From CAZMGV01 sp964565925 (GTDB taxonomy: Bacteria > JAGRBM01 > JAHCIT01), in assembly GCA_964565925.1 (NCBI GenBank), contig CAZMGV010000005.1, positions 204,984-268,983 of the forward strand: DNA of 64,000 nt. The letters run 5' to 3'. The translations under genes were made by a program, and so were the position numbers. Below are positions 43,923 through 53,033 of the stretch, in pieces. The notes below the pieces were generated by a model, which did not search any database, had not been told where the DNA came from, and saw only the letters and a program-made list of their open reading frames with translations. Every line of letters starts with the position of its first letter. Position 1 is the stretch's first letter.

Positions 43923-44975
43923 ATGGCCACAGGTATCGTACGAGATGACCGTTTTCTGGACCACGATATGGGCGCCGGACACCCCGAGTGTCCCGATCGG
44001 CTTCGTGACATCCATGCCGAACTGGACCGGCTCGGAATCATGGACCGTCTGGTCAAGGTGGAACCCCGCCTGGCGACTCTTGAAGAGGTTTCCCTGATTC
44101 ATGACGCCGGTCTCTTTCATCGGGTCGAGTTCCTGTCGGGCAGGGGCGGCGGGGAACTGGACGGAGATACCTATGCGGCTCCGGAAACCTTCGAAACCGC
44201 CAGACTGGCCGCGGGCGGGATGCTGAATCTGGTAGAACAGCTGGCCGACGGACGGATCAATAACGGCTTCGCGCTGGTTCGCCCGCCGGGCCACCATGCG
44301 GAACCGTCACGGGCGATGGGTTTCTGTTTCTTCAACAACGTCGCGGTGGCGGCCGAATACGCCCTGCGGAAAACCGGCTGGGGCAGGGTCGCCGTGATCG
44401 ACTTCGATCTGCACCACGGCAACGGCACCCAGAACAGTTTTTACGGGAATCCCGACATCCTCTACATTTCGTCGCACCAGTATCCCTACTACCCGGGGAG
44501 CGGACATTTTAAGGAAACCGGGACCGGTAAAGGCGAAGGCCGCACGGTGAACATCCCGCTCCCCGCCGGGCAGGGCGATGCCGAATACCTGTACCTCTAC
44601 GCAAAGCTCGTGAAGCCGGTGCTCGAAAAGTTCCGTCCGGACCTGATCATTGTTTCGGCGGGGTTCGACATCTACAAGCTCGACCCGCTGGGCGGGATGA
44701 AGGTGACCGAAGCGGGGTTCGCCCGGCTTTCCCGGTTGCTGATCGACATAGCCGCTTCCGTCTGCGGCGGAAGAATTCTTTTCGCCCTGGAAGGCGGCTA
44801 TCACACCAAGGGCCTCGGCCGCAGTGTCGGCGGGGTGATGCGCGAACTGATGGGCGAGGGTGGAGCGGCCGAGATAGATTCCCCTGTCGACCCCGGCAGC
44901 GTCCGTACGGAGATCAAGGAATACACGATTGAGCTTGCGCGATTTTTCCAGCCTTACTGGGGCGGACTCATCTGA
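43923..44975 (+). CDS. Histone deacetylase-family enzyme (AcuC/acetylpolyamine-type)
   Basis: This 350-residue zinc amidohydrolase has the catalytic His pair in RPPGHHAEPSRAMGFCFFNN, the zinc ligands in IDFDLHHGNGTQ and a later Asp, and the Gly-Gly-Tyr near GGYHT. Bacterial members deacetylate polyamines, acetoin-linked proteins or other small amides. The ATG has no close ribosome site. The stop is one base before the next gene, so the two are cotranscribed. The physiological substrate is unknown. Confidence 0.92.
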   Translation: MATGIVRDDRFLDHDMGAGHPECPDRLRDIHAELDRLGIMDRLVKVEPRLATLEEVSLIHDAGLFHRVEFLSGRGGGELDGDTYAAPETFETARLAAGGMLNLVEQLADGRINNGFALVRPPGHHAEPSRAMGFCFFNNVAVAAEYALRKTGWGRVAVIDFDLHHGNGTQNSFYGNPDILYISSHQYPYYPGSGHFKETGTGKGEGRTVNIPLPAGQGDAEYLYLYAKLVKPVLEKFRPDLIIVSAGFDIYKLDPLGGMKVTEAGFARLSRLLIDIAASVCGGRILFALEGGYHTKGLGRSVGGVMRELMGEGGAAEIDSPVDPGSVRTEIKEYTIELARFFQPYWGGLI

Positions 44976-44976
44976 T

Positions 44977-47900
44977 ATGAGGACCTTCCTGTCGCGCCTG
45001 ATTTATTCGCGCCCGGTAGCGGCGCTGCTGCTCCTGTCGCTGCTGGCCTGCAACGGCGCGCTCGGCGATACGGTCCGGCCGGGTACCCCCGCACTCGCCG
45101 GCTACGACCCTGTGACCCGGCGCCTGACCTGGCTCGCCACCGGTGACGACGGTGACAGCGGCCGGGGAGCGCTTACGGATATCCGGGCCACGTTCCGCAA
45201 CGAAGATGTAACGCTCGACAGCTTCCTGCCCGAAAATCTCAGATATACGGCGATATTCGCCGATACGCCGCTGCCGGGTCTGCCTGAGACACCACGGGAA
45301 TTCCTGGTGCCGAGGCTGAGCGTCGGCCGGCCGGCGTTCCTGATGATCGCGCAGCGGGACGAGGTTGGAAATGTCGGGGACATCGCACAGCCCGATTCGG
45401 TCACCATCAACAGCGACAAGTCGGTCTTTACCGATCTGCTGGAGACCGATTGTCCGCTCGGGCTCACGCCGTCGGTCGCTTCGGTCGCTTCGGGCGACCT
45501 GAATTCCGTGCCCGGTGAAGATATCGTGGTCGGCGATCCCGACAACAACCGGGTGCTGGTATTTTACGGAGAACAGTTCCGGGCATTCGAACTGCTCCCG
45601 TCGGCACGGTTCTGCGAACCGGATGCGGTGATCGACGGATCGGCTCTGGGCGGGCGGTTCGGAACGGCCGTATCGGTTGGCGACGTGGACGGCGATCACG
45701 TCGGCGAGGTGTTCATCGGAGCCCCGGAATTCGACCGCGGCGACGGGCTGGGCCAGCGCGGCGCGGTGTTTGTCGTGCGCGTGAGCGGCTCCCGTTCCGC
45801 CCCCGGCGATTTCCTGAGCATCAACCAGGGGCCGCAGGAGGGGTACATCTCCAAGGTCAAGAAAACCGATCCGCCGTTTCTGCAGATGGAAGTCCCGTTC
45901 CCGGAATCCATTGCCGGGAACCAGCCCCAGTCCTGGAGCTACTACGGCAAGACCCCGATGCTGTCAGGATCGGATGCGGACAGTATCGGCGGGGACTCGG
46001 TGCGCCATCTGGTGAACGACCGCGAACTGGTCGGTGTGCCGGCCAACTGGCTCTTCGCCATCACGTCGGGGCCGAACAATGGGTTCTTCTGCCGCATCAG
46101 GATCGTCGATGACACCGAGGACTTGCCCGACATCAAGCGGGCGGTCGATTGCCAGGGAAACGTACGGAACCGGAAGACGACTACCGCGGCGGTCGGACAA
46201 TCCTGGGCGATTTACGAAGAGATCGAGACCGGTCCGACCGTGACGTCGGTGAAGGGCAGTCCGTTTATCACGCTCGGCAAGCTCCGGCTTCCGGATATGG
46301 TGCTGTCGCTGACCGGCACGCCGGGGACGGTCGTGCCGTCTTTGACCCTTATCGGACCGCCGGCGACGATCGGAACGCTTCCTTTTGGTTTCGGTTCAGT
46401 CCTTAACGCCCGCGGAGACATCAACGGCGACAATTTCGGCGATCTGGTTGTCGGGGTCCCCGCCCTCGATACCGTCCGGTGGGCCGACCGGGACGTACCG
46501 ATGCTGGAACGCGGCGGCGTATTCGTCTTCTTCGGCTCGGCCCGGTTCGTCGGCATTACCGGAATAGAGCCGTCTCCGGCCGGCGGCAGCACGCCGTCCG
46601 GCGGTATCCGCGATCTCAAGAACCTGTCGGCCAGACCGGAACTGACCTTTCTGGGCGAATCGATCGGCGACCGCCTGGGGACATCCGTGTCCGCGGGACG
46701 GGATCTCACGGATAACAGTTTCACGAGAGAGGCCGAAGACCCGCGCACCTATGTGCTGGGGCTGGCGATGGGCGCACCTTTCGCGGACGCGAACGGCCGG
46801 GTGGATGCCGGCAAGGTGTACGCCTTCCGGGTTGAAAACTTTATCTCCGGCCGTGACTGGCGCGCACCGGGTGCCTTGTCGGACACGGTGTACAACTTCA
46901 GCGACCCCGACGGCGGCGACGATTCGGTTACCGACCTTACGCTGCTGAAGCGCGATCACGGCCAGTTCGAGATCTGGGGCGAAACGGCCGGCGACCGGAT
47001 CGGTACAACCGTCGATCTGACCGGCGACTTCAATCTCGATACCTACGTCGATCTGGCCGTGTACGGGCCGGGCTCGTCCGGAAACGGGCTCGTCATGGAG
47101 TTCATGGTGTCCGGTTATGTCGTGCCGCCCGGCGGCTACAGTTTCGATCCGGCGGCAACCGGCGGCAGCACCAGCTATCCGCTGGACACGACAAACATGG
47201 GAAATGTGGACGTGAACCGGCGCATTGATATGGACGGCGACGGGGTGTTGAGCCCGTACGAAGACCGGTGCGTATACTGCATCCTCGATCTCGCAGTCCC
47301 GAACCTGTCCGGTTTCCCCCAGGTGACCCTGCTGGGAGATTCCGGTGCCGTCATCGCGCCGGAGATCTATGCGCCCGATTCGATCCCTGACGGGATGAGC
47401 GACCTGACGTTCCTCGTCAGCACGCCCGATGGAACCATTCCGGCCGTGCTGAACGGAAACATCGCGGGACTGACCCCTTGGGTCGCGCCGGAGGCCGACG
47501 ACTGCACGATGGCGTCGCTTGCGAAGGTGCTCCAGATCTATTTCCTTGAGAAAGACGTAAAGCAGGCGGTCGAAAACGCGATCAAACGCCCCGGCTGCAA
47601 TATACCTCCGCGCAGCAAGGGGAAGATTTACGGCCGTCCTGTGCCGCAGACCGGGACAGAAACCGTTCTCAACGGCAACGACGGGCTGGATTCGGCGGTC
47701 GCCCGCGACGCGACGAGCGGGCGGGTGATCGTGCAGGCCGGTCCGCTGGCGGTTTTCCCGTTTTCTTTCGAGAGAATGGACGGTGCCGTCCCGTCGGTTA
47801 CCAAGAACACGGTCTCGGTCGTCGTAGAACGCGAACCTGATCCGGTCCGGACGATCTGGGGACCGGTCATCGCGACCGGCCAGGCCCCGGGTAGCGGCTA

Positions 47901-48006
47901 TCTCGGGTCCGAACCGGCCGGGTTCCACGGGAATGCGGATGTGAACGGTGATACGCAGGGCGATATTCTCCTGATCGTGGGCGACCAGCTCCAAATTCTT
48001 CACTAA
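44977..48006 (+). CDS. Large FG-GAP (integrin-alpha-like) repeat lipoprotein
   Basis: This 1009-residue exported protein has a signal ending LLAC (lipidated Cys25). FG-GAP repeats with calcium-binding D-x-(D/N)-x-D-G-type loops recur (GDVDGDHVGEV, GDINGDNFGDL, ADVNGDTQGDI, near the C-terminus), consistent with a beta-propeller. The part around 740-800 holds further Asp-rich loops. It starts two bases after the deacetylase stop. It is likely a cell-surface adhesion or carbohydrate-binding protein; no catalytic residues are evident. Confidence 0.82.
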   Translation: MRTFLSRLIYSRPVAALLLLSLLACNGALGDTVRPGTPALAGYDPVTRRLTWLATGDDGDSGRGALTDIRATFRNEDVTLDSFLPENLRYTAIFADTPLPGLPETPREFLVPRLSVGRPAFLMIAQRDEVGNVGDIAQPDSVTINSDKSVFTDLLETDCPLGLTPSVASVASGDLNSVPGEDIVVGDPDNNRVLVFYGEQFRAFELLPSARFCEPDAVIDGSALGGRFGTAVSVGDVDGDHVGEVFIGAPEFDRGDGLGQRGAVFVVRVSGSRSAPGDFLSINQGPQEGYISKVKKTDPPFLQMEVPFPESIAGNQPQSWSYYGKTPMLSGSDADSIGGDSVRHLVNDRELVGVPANWLFAITSGPNNGFFCRIRIVDDTEDLPDIKRAVDCQGNVRNRKTTTAAVGQSWAIYEEIETGPTVTSVKGSPFITLGKLRLPDMVLSLTGTPGTVVPSLTLIGPPATIGTLPFGFGSVLNARGDINGDNFGDLVVGVPALDTVRWADRDVPMLERGGVFVFFGSARFVGITGIEPSPAGGSTPSGGIRDLKNLSARPELTFLGESIGDRLGTSVSAGRDLTDNSFTREAEDPRTYVLGLAMGAPFADANGRVDAGKVYAFRVENFISGRDWRAPGALSDTVYNFSDPDGGDDSVTDLTLLKRDHGQFEIWGETAGDRIGTTVDLTGDFNLDTYVDLAVYGPGSSGNGLVMEFMVSGYVVPPGGYSFDPAATGGSTSYPLDTTNMGNVDVNRRIDMDGDGVLSPYEDRCVYCILDLAVPNLSGFPQVTLLGDSGAVIAPEIYAPDSIPDGMSDLTFLVSTPDGTIPAVLNGNIAGLTPWVAPEADDCTMASLAKVLQIYFLEKDVKQAVENAIKRPGCNIPPRSKGKIYGRPVPQTGTETVLNGNDGLDSAVARDATSGRVIVQAGPLAVFPFSFERMDGAVPSVTKNTVSVVVEREPDPVRTIWGPVIATGQAPGSGYLGSEPAGFHGNADVNGDTQGDILLIVGDQLQILH

Positions 48007-48120
48007 GCGCTTATTGAATTGCGGCTGTATCCAAGCTGCTGAATTCATTTACAAAGTTCTGCGGGCTGTGTAATCTTTTGACTGACTGAATCCTGTCCCC
48101 ACGTCTTTCAGGAGGCGCCT

Positions 48121-49596
48121 GTGCGTCGATCCATTCGCTATTTTGCTATAGCCGTTCTGCTCGGGGCGACCGTTGTCGCGTGCGCACCGAAATTCCGTAA
48201 GGAGCTCTCACCGGTCATTTATGCCCGCGAGCGGCACTACGGCTACGTCTACAAGCTGAACGTCTCCTCCATGAGTGCGGAAGACGCCGACAAGTTCTTC
48301 GGCGAGGTGATCAAGCGCTTCGAGGAACATTACCAGACTTCAGCGACGGCGCTGGTGGCGGATCCGGGAGAGCTCGATTTCCAGAAGGTGCTCTTCGACG
48401 CCGCGCTGGCGAGCGTCGACGATGTGATTGTCATCGAGGGCCAGCTCAATACGGGCAATTTCACGGGCGGTATCCGGATTCTGAACACGACCGTCGGTCA
48501 GGCGGTCTTTAACGAACCCATTCAGGGCGGATCGGCCGACAGCGTATGGATTTCTCTGAGTGCGAAACTCCAGGCCACCTACAAGGACCCGAACCAGTAT
48601 CCCTCGTTCGACGCCGTCCAGGTCGCCCGCCGCTACGAGGACCGCGCGTCGCTCAAGCTCAAGTTCGGCGACGGAACCATCAAGAAGACCCTTCCGACCG
48701 TCGGTCTGTTCAAGACCATGGAGAAGGGCGAGAAAGACCGTATCGCGCGTGAACTGACCCGGTCGCGTTCGGTCATGCAGAAGATCCTGGGCGAATACGA
48801 GCACGGCGTCCGCCGCGTGAGGGATTCCACGGACACGACGCTGATCGGATACACGCGCAATGAAATCGAACGCATCTCCCGCGTGCTGGATTTCTACGAA
48901 GAGGAAATCGCCGACGCGCAGAGCAGCTTCGCGCTGACGTTCGACTTCACGAACCTGACGCCCCAGTACCAGGGGTATTTCCAGGACGCGGCCAAGCAGA
49001 TCAATCTTGAGGAGACGCTCAGGCTCTACACCAAGAAACCGGTGAAGATGAACGTGATCTTCGACAGCAAGAACGACGTCGGAACCGTTTACCTGACGCT
49101 CCAGCTGAACCAGGCCGGCTACCTCGAGTTCCTGAAGACCAAGCAGCTTCTCGTCCAGGATACCCGCGTGCTTCGCCTCGAAATGTTCAACAAGATCATG
49201 GGCAAGCTCGTTCAGTACCGGACGGCGCTGTCCGAGGTGACACCGGGCACCAGCCGGGGAGTCATCGAGAAGTTCTCGGTGGCGTTGGAACTGCTGCGGC
49301 CGCGCATCGGCTACCTGCAGATCCCGATTCTGGTCCAGGAAGGACACCTGCTGACCCCGAACGACGTCCGGGTGAAGCTCTGCAACTTCGATCCGATCCT
49401 CGTGCAGTCGGCAAAACCGGAATTCACCAAGCGGGAGAACCTCTTCGCTCTCGGGCCGGGACAGGACCCGACGGGAGCCCGCCTGCCCTGGGGCAATCTC
49501 TACGAGTTTTTCCAGATGGCCGATTACTACAGTATCGAACTCCGGCCGGCCTGTGACGACAACTCGGGCGAAGTGCCGCAGATCATGCCTGACTGA
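48121..49596 (+). CDS. Lipoprotein of unknown function
   Basis: This 491-residue protein begins with GTG 48121 behind an AGGAGG ribosome site. The signal peptide ends VVAC (lipidated Cys21). The body is a mix of helices and strands with no family I recognise; a helical segment of about 60 residues (near 200-260) could be a coiled coil. It lies 114 bases after the FG-GAP protein and ends before a bidirectional terminator, so the two may form one transcript or not. Confidence 0.72.
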   Translation: MRRSIRYFAIAVLLGATVVACAPKFRKELSPVIYARERHYGYVYKLNVSSMSAEDADKFFGEVIKRFEEHYQTSATALVADPGELDFQKVLFDAALASVDDVIVIEGQLNTGNFTGGIRILNTTVGQAVFNEPIQGGSADSVWISLSAKLQATYKDPNQYPSFDAVQVARRYEDRASLKLKFGDGTIKKTLPTVGLFKTMEKGEKDRIARELTRSRSVMQKILGEYEHGVRRVRDSTDTTLIGYTRNEIERISRVLDFYEEEIADAQSSFALTFDFTNLTPQYQGYFQDAAKQINLEETLRLYTKKPVKMNVIFDSKNDVGTVYLTLQLNQAGYLEFLKTKQLLVQDTRVLRLEMFNKIMGKLVQYRTALSEVTPGTSRGVIEKFSVALELLRPRIGYLQIPILVQEGHLLTPNDVRVKLCNFDPILVQSAKPEFTKRENLFALGPGQDPTGARLPWGNLYEFFQMADYYSIELRPACDDNSGEVPQIMPD

Positions 49597-49616
49597 GCGG
49601 CCTGGCCGTTCAGACG

Positions 49617-49651
49617 AAAAGAAAAGGACGGTGAACCCGTCCTTTTCTTTT
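49617..49651. terminator. Bidirectional intrinsic terminator
   Basis: AAAAGGACGG-TGAAC-CCGTCCTTTT forms a 10-base-pair stem flanked by TTTTCTTTT on both strands. It separates the convergent lipoprotein and cyclic-nucleotide-binding genes. Confidence 0.9.
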
Positions 49652-49669
49652 GCCGGCTTCCGCCGGGGC

Positions 49670-50134
49670 TTATTTGAATCCGCCGGTCATGGCGAAGAAG
49701 GCCTTGATCTTCTCGTTGGTCTCCCGGAGGCGGGAGGAGAGGGTCCGGACAAACGTCCAGAGGATCGGCGTGGCTATCTTTTCGTCGACGAACAGAAGCT
49801 GTTCAAAGTCGCCGCGCGAGATCGTCGCGCACCGGGTCGCCTTGTTGGAGATGGCGTGGGTCGAGCGCTCGATGTCGTCGATGAGGGCCATCTCGCCGAA
49901 GAAGGTTCCGTCCTTCAGCATCGCCAGCGCCTCTTCCCCGATACCGGGGATCATTTTGGAGATGCGGACCTCACCGGAGATGACCATGTAAAGCTTGTCG
50001 CCTTTGTCACCTTCCGAGAAGATCCGGTCTCCGGCCTTGAAAGACTCTTCCTTGCAGATCGCGGCGATCTTGGCGATCCCGTCGTCATCGAGTCCCTCGA
50101 AAAGGTACATTTTCTTGAGCTGTTCAGCGTCCAT
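49670..50134 (-). CDS. Stand-alone cyclic-nucleotide-binding-domain protein
   Basis: This 154-residue protein is a single cNMP-binding fold (about 10-125) with the phosphate-binding cassette FGEMALIDDIERST, where the Glu and Arg are kept. A C-terminal helix follows and no DNA-binding domain is present. The ATG at 50134 has GGAGAG upstream; a longer in-frame start is rejected. Such proteins may sense cAMP or tether to a partner by the C-terminal helix. Confidence 0.85.
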   Translation of the reverse strand: MDAEQLKKMYLFEGLDDDGIAKIAAICKEESFKAGDRIFSEGDKGDKLYMVISGEVRISKMIPGIGEEALAMLKDGTFFGEMALIDDIERSTHAISNKATRCATISRGDFEQLLFVDEKIATPILWTFVRTLSSRLRETNEKIKAFFAMTGGFK

Positions 50135-50286
50135 GGCTCTCCGGCCGCCCAAAGGCAAAGGGTCGTATGACGGCCTTTGGGATCATATAGTCGGCCATTG
50201 GAGGAGTTTCCATATCCGGAGCAGAGTTTCCCGGGTTTGCGGAGACAGGGCTGGCCCTTCCGGGGGCGATTAACTATTTAGTCGGC

Positions 50287-50748
50287 ATGCGGGTATCGAA
50301 ACGTTGCGAATACGCCCTGCGGGCACTCATGGAACTGGGGCTGAGAAAGAAGGACGACCGTCCGCTGACGGTCAGCCAGATCGCGCGGGCCCAGAATATC
50401 CCCGAAGGGGTGCTGGCCAATCTGCTGGTGCTGCTGAAGCGGGCGGGGCTTGTCACCAGCGTTCAGGGCGCGAAGGGCGGGTTCTATCTCGCCAGACAGC
50501 CGGCGAATATCACCCTTGGCGACGTGCTGCGGCTCGTAGACGGTCCGGTGGCGGTGGCCCCGATCAAGTGCGTTACCGGAGACCGCCCGGCCTACTGCAT
50601 AGAGGCCGATTGCTCCTTTTATGACGTCTGGTCGGAAGTCCGGGACGCGATCACGCGCATCGTCGACGCGACCACGCTGGAGAATGTCATGGACCGGGCC
50701 GGCTCCAAGCGGGGCGGCAAGCCGATCCAGATCATGTATTACATCTAG
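50287..50748 (+). CDS. Rrf2-family transcription regulator
   Basis: This 153-residue protein has an N-terminal winged helix (about 3-70), then Cys95, Cys104 and Cys109 in CX8CX4C spacing, which suggests an iron-sulphur cluster as in IscR/NsrR-type sensors. The exact spacing differs from the best-known members, so the sensed signal is unknown. The ATG has no ribosome site; TATTTA lies seven bases upstream, so a leaderless transcript is possible. Its stop abuts the stop of the convergent gene. Confidence 0.9.
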   Translation: MRVSKRCEYALRALMELGLRKKDDRPLTVSQIARAQNIPEGVLANLLVLLKRAGLVTSVQGAKGGFYLARQPANITLGDVLRLVDGPVAVAPIKCVTGDRPAYCIEADCSFYDVWSEVRDAITRIVDATTLENVMDRAGSKRGGKPIQIMYYI

Positions 50749-51624
50749 CTATTTTTTTTGCGACAGGCGGACGATCAGGAACCGGATTTCAGGTATCGAC
50801 CAGGCGTCCGCAAACCGCTCCTCGTTCTTCTGGATCAGTGCCCTGCGGTCGATGGCGCCGTGCTCGATCAGGTCCTTCACCGTTGCGATGCGCACAGGAC
50901 CGAGCATCAGGCCGTCGGCATTCCGGATGACGTAGCGGTTCTCGGGGTTGAGCAGTTCGGCCTTGAGCCGCGCCCGGCCTGAAGTCGGCACCTTGGCCAC
51001 CTGCCGCTTGGGGCCCGAGCCGGCGTCTTCGAGTTCCATGACCTCGACTTCTTCAAAGGTTTCCTCGACATCGGTCGCCGAATCGTCACCGATCGCGATG
51101 ACGTCGTCGTCCGATCCCGCCTCGACAAGTTCGATCTCGTCGAGTGTTTCCATGACCTCTCCGCCGGCATTCTGGCGCGACTTCGAAAGCGCCATAACCG
51201 TGTCCTTCAGCTCGTGGAGAGAGATGGAGAAGTCGGAATCGTCATCGTCGTCGTCGTCTTCCATCGCATCGAGATCGGAACGGGCCTGATCCGAGATGGC
51301 TACGGCCGGTGCGGGCGGTGCAGAAACGTGCGCCGCCGCTGGAGTTGGCGCAGGGGGCGGGGCGGAAAACGGGGGAATCGAGATCGCATTGTCCGGATAT
51401 GCCTGCATCGGCGGCAACGTCTCGTATTTCGACAGGTGCTGGTAGAACTCCTTGTCCTCGGTGACGGGTCTGAACTCGCCGCCATCGGCGGAAAAGGTGT
51501 GTTTTGACGTGACCTTCCGGTCGCGGATCAGGTCGACGATGACACGCCGGCTCACCGGACCGATCTTGAGACCGTCCGGACTCCGGGTGACGAACTTCTG
51601 TTTGTCCGAAAGAACGGTAGGCAC
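50749..51624 (-). CDS. Protein with two GYF_2-like end domains and an acidic centre
   Basis: The protein has 291 residues. Residues about 9-65 and about 231-288 are similar to each other: both have the pattern (Y/F)V-x-R-x(S/N)-x-DG-L-x-(I/L)-GPV and then a helix and a second half. This resembles the GYF_2/DUF4339 type. Between them lie a Pro/Ala-rich linker and a stretch of Asp/Glu (about 119-205). It is probably a scaffold that binds Pro-rich or signalling partners. No catalytic residues are seen. It converges with the Rrf2 gene with no gap. Confidence 0.7.
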   Translation of the reverse strand: MPTVLSDKQKFVTRSPDGLKIGPVSRRVIVDLIRDRKVTSKHTFSADGGEFRPVTEDKEFYQHLSKYETLPPMQAYPDNAISIPPFSAPPPAPTPAAAHVSAPPAPAVAISDQARSDLDAMEDDDDDDDSDFSISLHELKDTVMALSKSRQNAGGEVMETLDEIELVEAGSDDDVIAIGDDSATDVEETFEEVEVMELEDAGSGPKRQVAKVPTSGRARLKAELLNPENRYVIRNADGLMLGPVRIATVKDLIEHGAIDRRALIQKNEERFADAWSIPEIRFLIVRLSQKK

Positions 51625-51811
51625 GATTCCAGACCGCCCGCGAACCCGGCGCCTCGGCCCTTGGTTTTACCGGGACCCCCCTCCGGGTGCGCCCTCGAAT
51701 GAAACGGCCGGCATTGGCTCGCTGGTGCAGGTCGATACTACACGCCGGGGGTCGGGTGAGTAAATCCGCAATTGCGGCGAAGTTATTTAGTGCCGGTTTT
51801 TAGGACCGGGA

Positions 51812-52978
51812 TCAGGCGTTTCCGCCGCCCGAATCTCCGCCACCACCGGCCCCGCCGCCGCCGCCCGATGCGGGGAAGTTCCGTCCGCCCCTGCCACGGC
51901 CCCGGCGCCGGCGGCCGCCACGGTTACGGTTGCCGCCGCCTCCGCCGCCACGGTTATCCGGGCCGCGGTCGCCCCGGGGGGCGCCGCCTCCGCCACCACC
52001 GCCGCCGCCTGCACGGCGGGACGGGACCACAACGACGCGCTTGAGATCGCCGTCGCCGAGGCTTTCGGTATGGACATCGGCCTCATCCTGGAGGGTGAGG
52101 TGAATAATGCGGCGTTCGTGGGCCGGCATCGGCTCCACGGACTGGAGCCTGCCGGAAGCGCGTGCCTTGCTCGCCAGGCGAAGGGCCAGACGGAACAGGG
52201 CCTGTTCCCGCCGTTCCCGGTAACCTTCGGTATCCACAACGATATAGGTATCCGCGGGCATTTCGACGCCGCGGGAAACAATCTTGTTCACGAGATACTG
52301 GATCGCGTCCAGCGTCTGGCCGTGACGGCCGATCAGGAGCGCGCCGTTCTCGCTCTTGAGATCGAGAACATTGCCTTCCTTCAGCTCGATGGTCGTTTCG
52401 GCCGCCAGGTAGTGGGCGATCTTCTCGCCGACAGCCTTGGCCCTGTTGAGGGTTTCCTCCGGCAGGGCAGTGACCGGCGGGCGCACAAACTTGCGCTCCG
52501 GCTGGTTGTCCTGGAATTCGCGCGGTTCACGCGGCTCCCGGGGTTCACGAGGTTCGCGGGGCGGCCGGTCGTCACGGCGGTTACCGTCACGGCTGTTGTC
52601 CCGGACGTTATCGGCGGGACCTTCGTCGCGGTTCTGCGGCGGAACCGGCTCGCGGCGGTTGCCGTCGCGGGGACCTCCACGCTGGCCGCCACGTCCGCGG
52701 CCGCGGCCGCGTTCGCTCTGGGCAGGGCTGAAATCCTTGGGGCCTTCGTTGAGCGGGATGCCGCGTTCGCGCAGTTCGCGGGACGCTTCATCGTCCAGCG
52801 GATCGATACGGCGCGCGCGGATCACCACGTCGCGGGCCCCGAGGCCCATCAGCCCGCGGGAGCCTTCCCGCACGATTTCATAGTCGATCCCCTGCAGCGT
52901 GCAGTTCCAGAGGTTGCCGATCCGATCGAGGATCTCGTTGAGGTTCTTTCCGCGAAATTCCTGGTAGTCGTTGCTCAT
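51812..52978 (-). CDS. jag: RNA-binding protein Jag (KH-R3H, YidC-associated)
   Basis: This 388-residue protein has the Jag_N domain (about 1-52), an Arg/Gly- and PREP-repeat-rich linker (about 85-165), a KH domain (about 180-255, with LLIGRHGQTLDAIQ) and an R3H domain (about 262-325, ending HERRIIHLTLQ and TESLGDGDLKRVVV). A Gly/Arg-rich tail of about 60 residues follows. The linker and tail are much longer than in Gram-positive Jag/KhpB. It follows yidC, as in most bacteria. It binds RNA and is linked to cell-wall and membrane-protein homeostasis. Confidence 0.93.
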   Translation of the reverse strand: MSNDYQEFRGKNLNEILDRIGNLWNCTLQGIDYEIVREGSRGLMGLGARDVVIRARRIDPLDDEASRELRERGIPLNEGPKDFSPAQSERGRGRGRGGQRGGPRDGNRREPVPPQNRDEGPADNVRDNSRDGNRRDDRPPREPREPREPREPREFQDNQPERKFVRPPVTALPEETLNRAKAVGEKIAHYLAAETTIELKEGNVLDLKSENGALLIGRHGQTLDAIQYLVNKIVSRGVEMPADTYIVVDTEGYRERREQALFRLALRLASKARASGRLQSVEPMPAHERRIIHLTLQDEADVHTESLGDGDLKRVVVVPSRRAGGGGGGGGGAPRGDRGPDNRGGGGGGNRNRGGRRRRGRGRGGRNFPASGGGGGAGGGGDSGGGNA

Positions 52979-53033
52979 AATGTCGTTCCGTCCTTCGGAT
53001 AAAGTCCTTTTGGGTTCGTGATACCGGCGCGTT

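Noticed and set aside
46396..48048. A long minus-strand open frame opposite the FG-GAP protein
   Set aside because: Composition is Arg/His/Gly-rich without domain features and it mirrors the codon pattern of the plus-strand gene.
52485..52565. Short tandem repeat in jag (PREP units)
   Set aside because: It is a low-complexity Pro-Arg-Glu linker inside an otherwise normal protein, not a CRISPR or mobile repeat.
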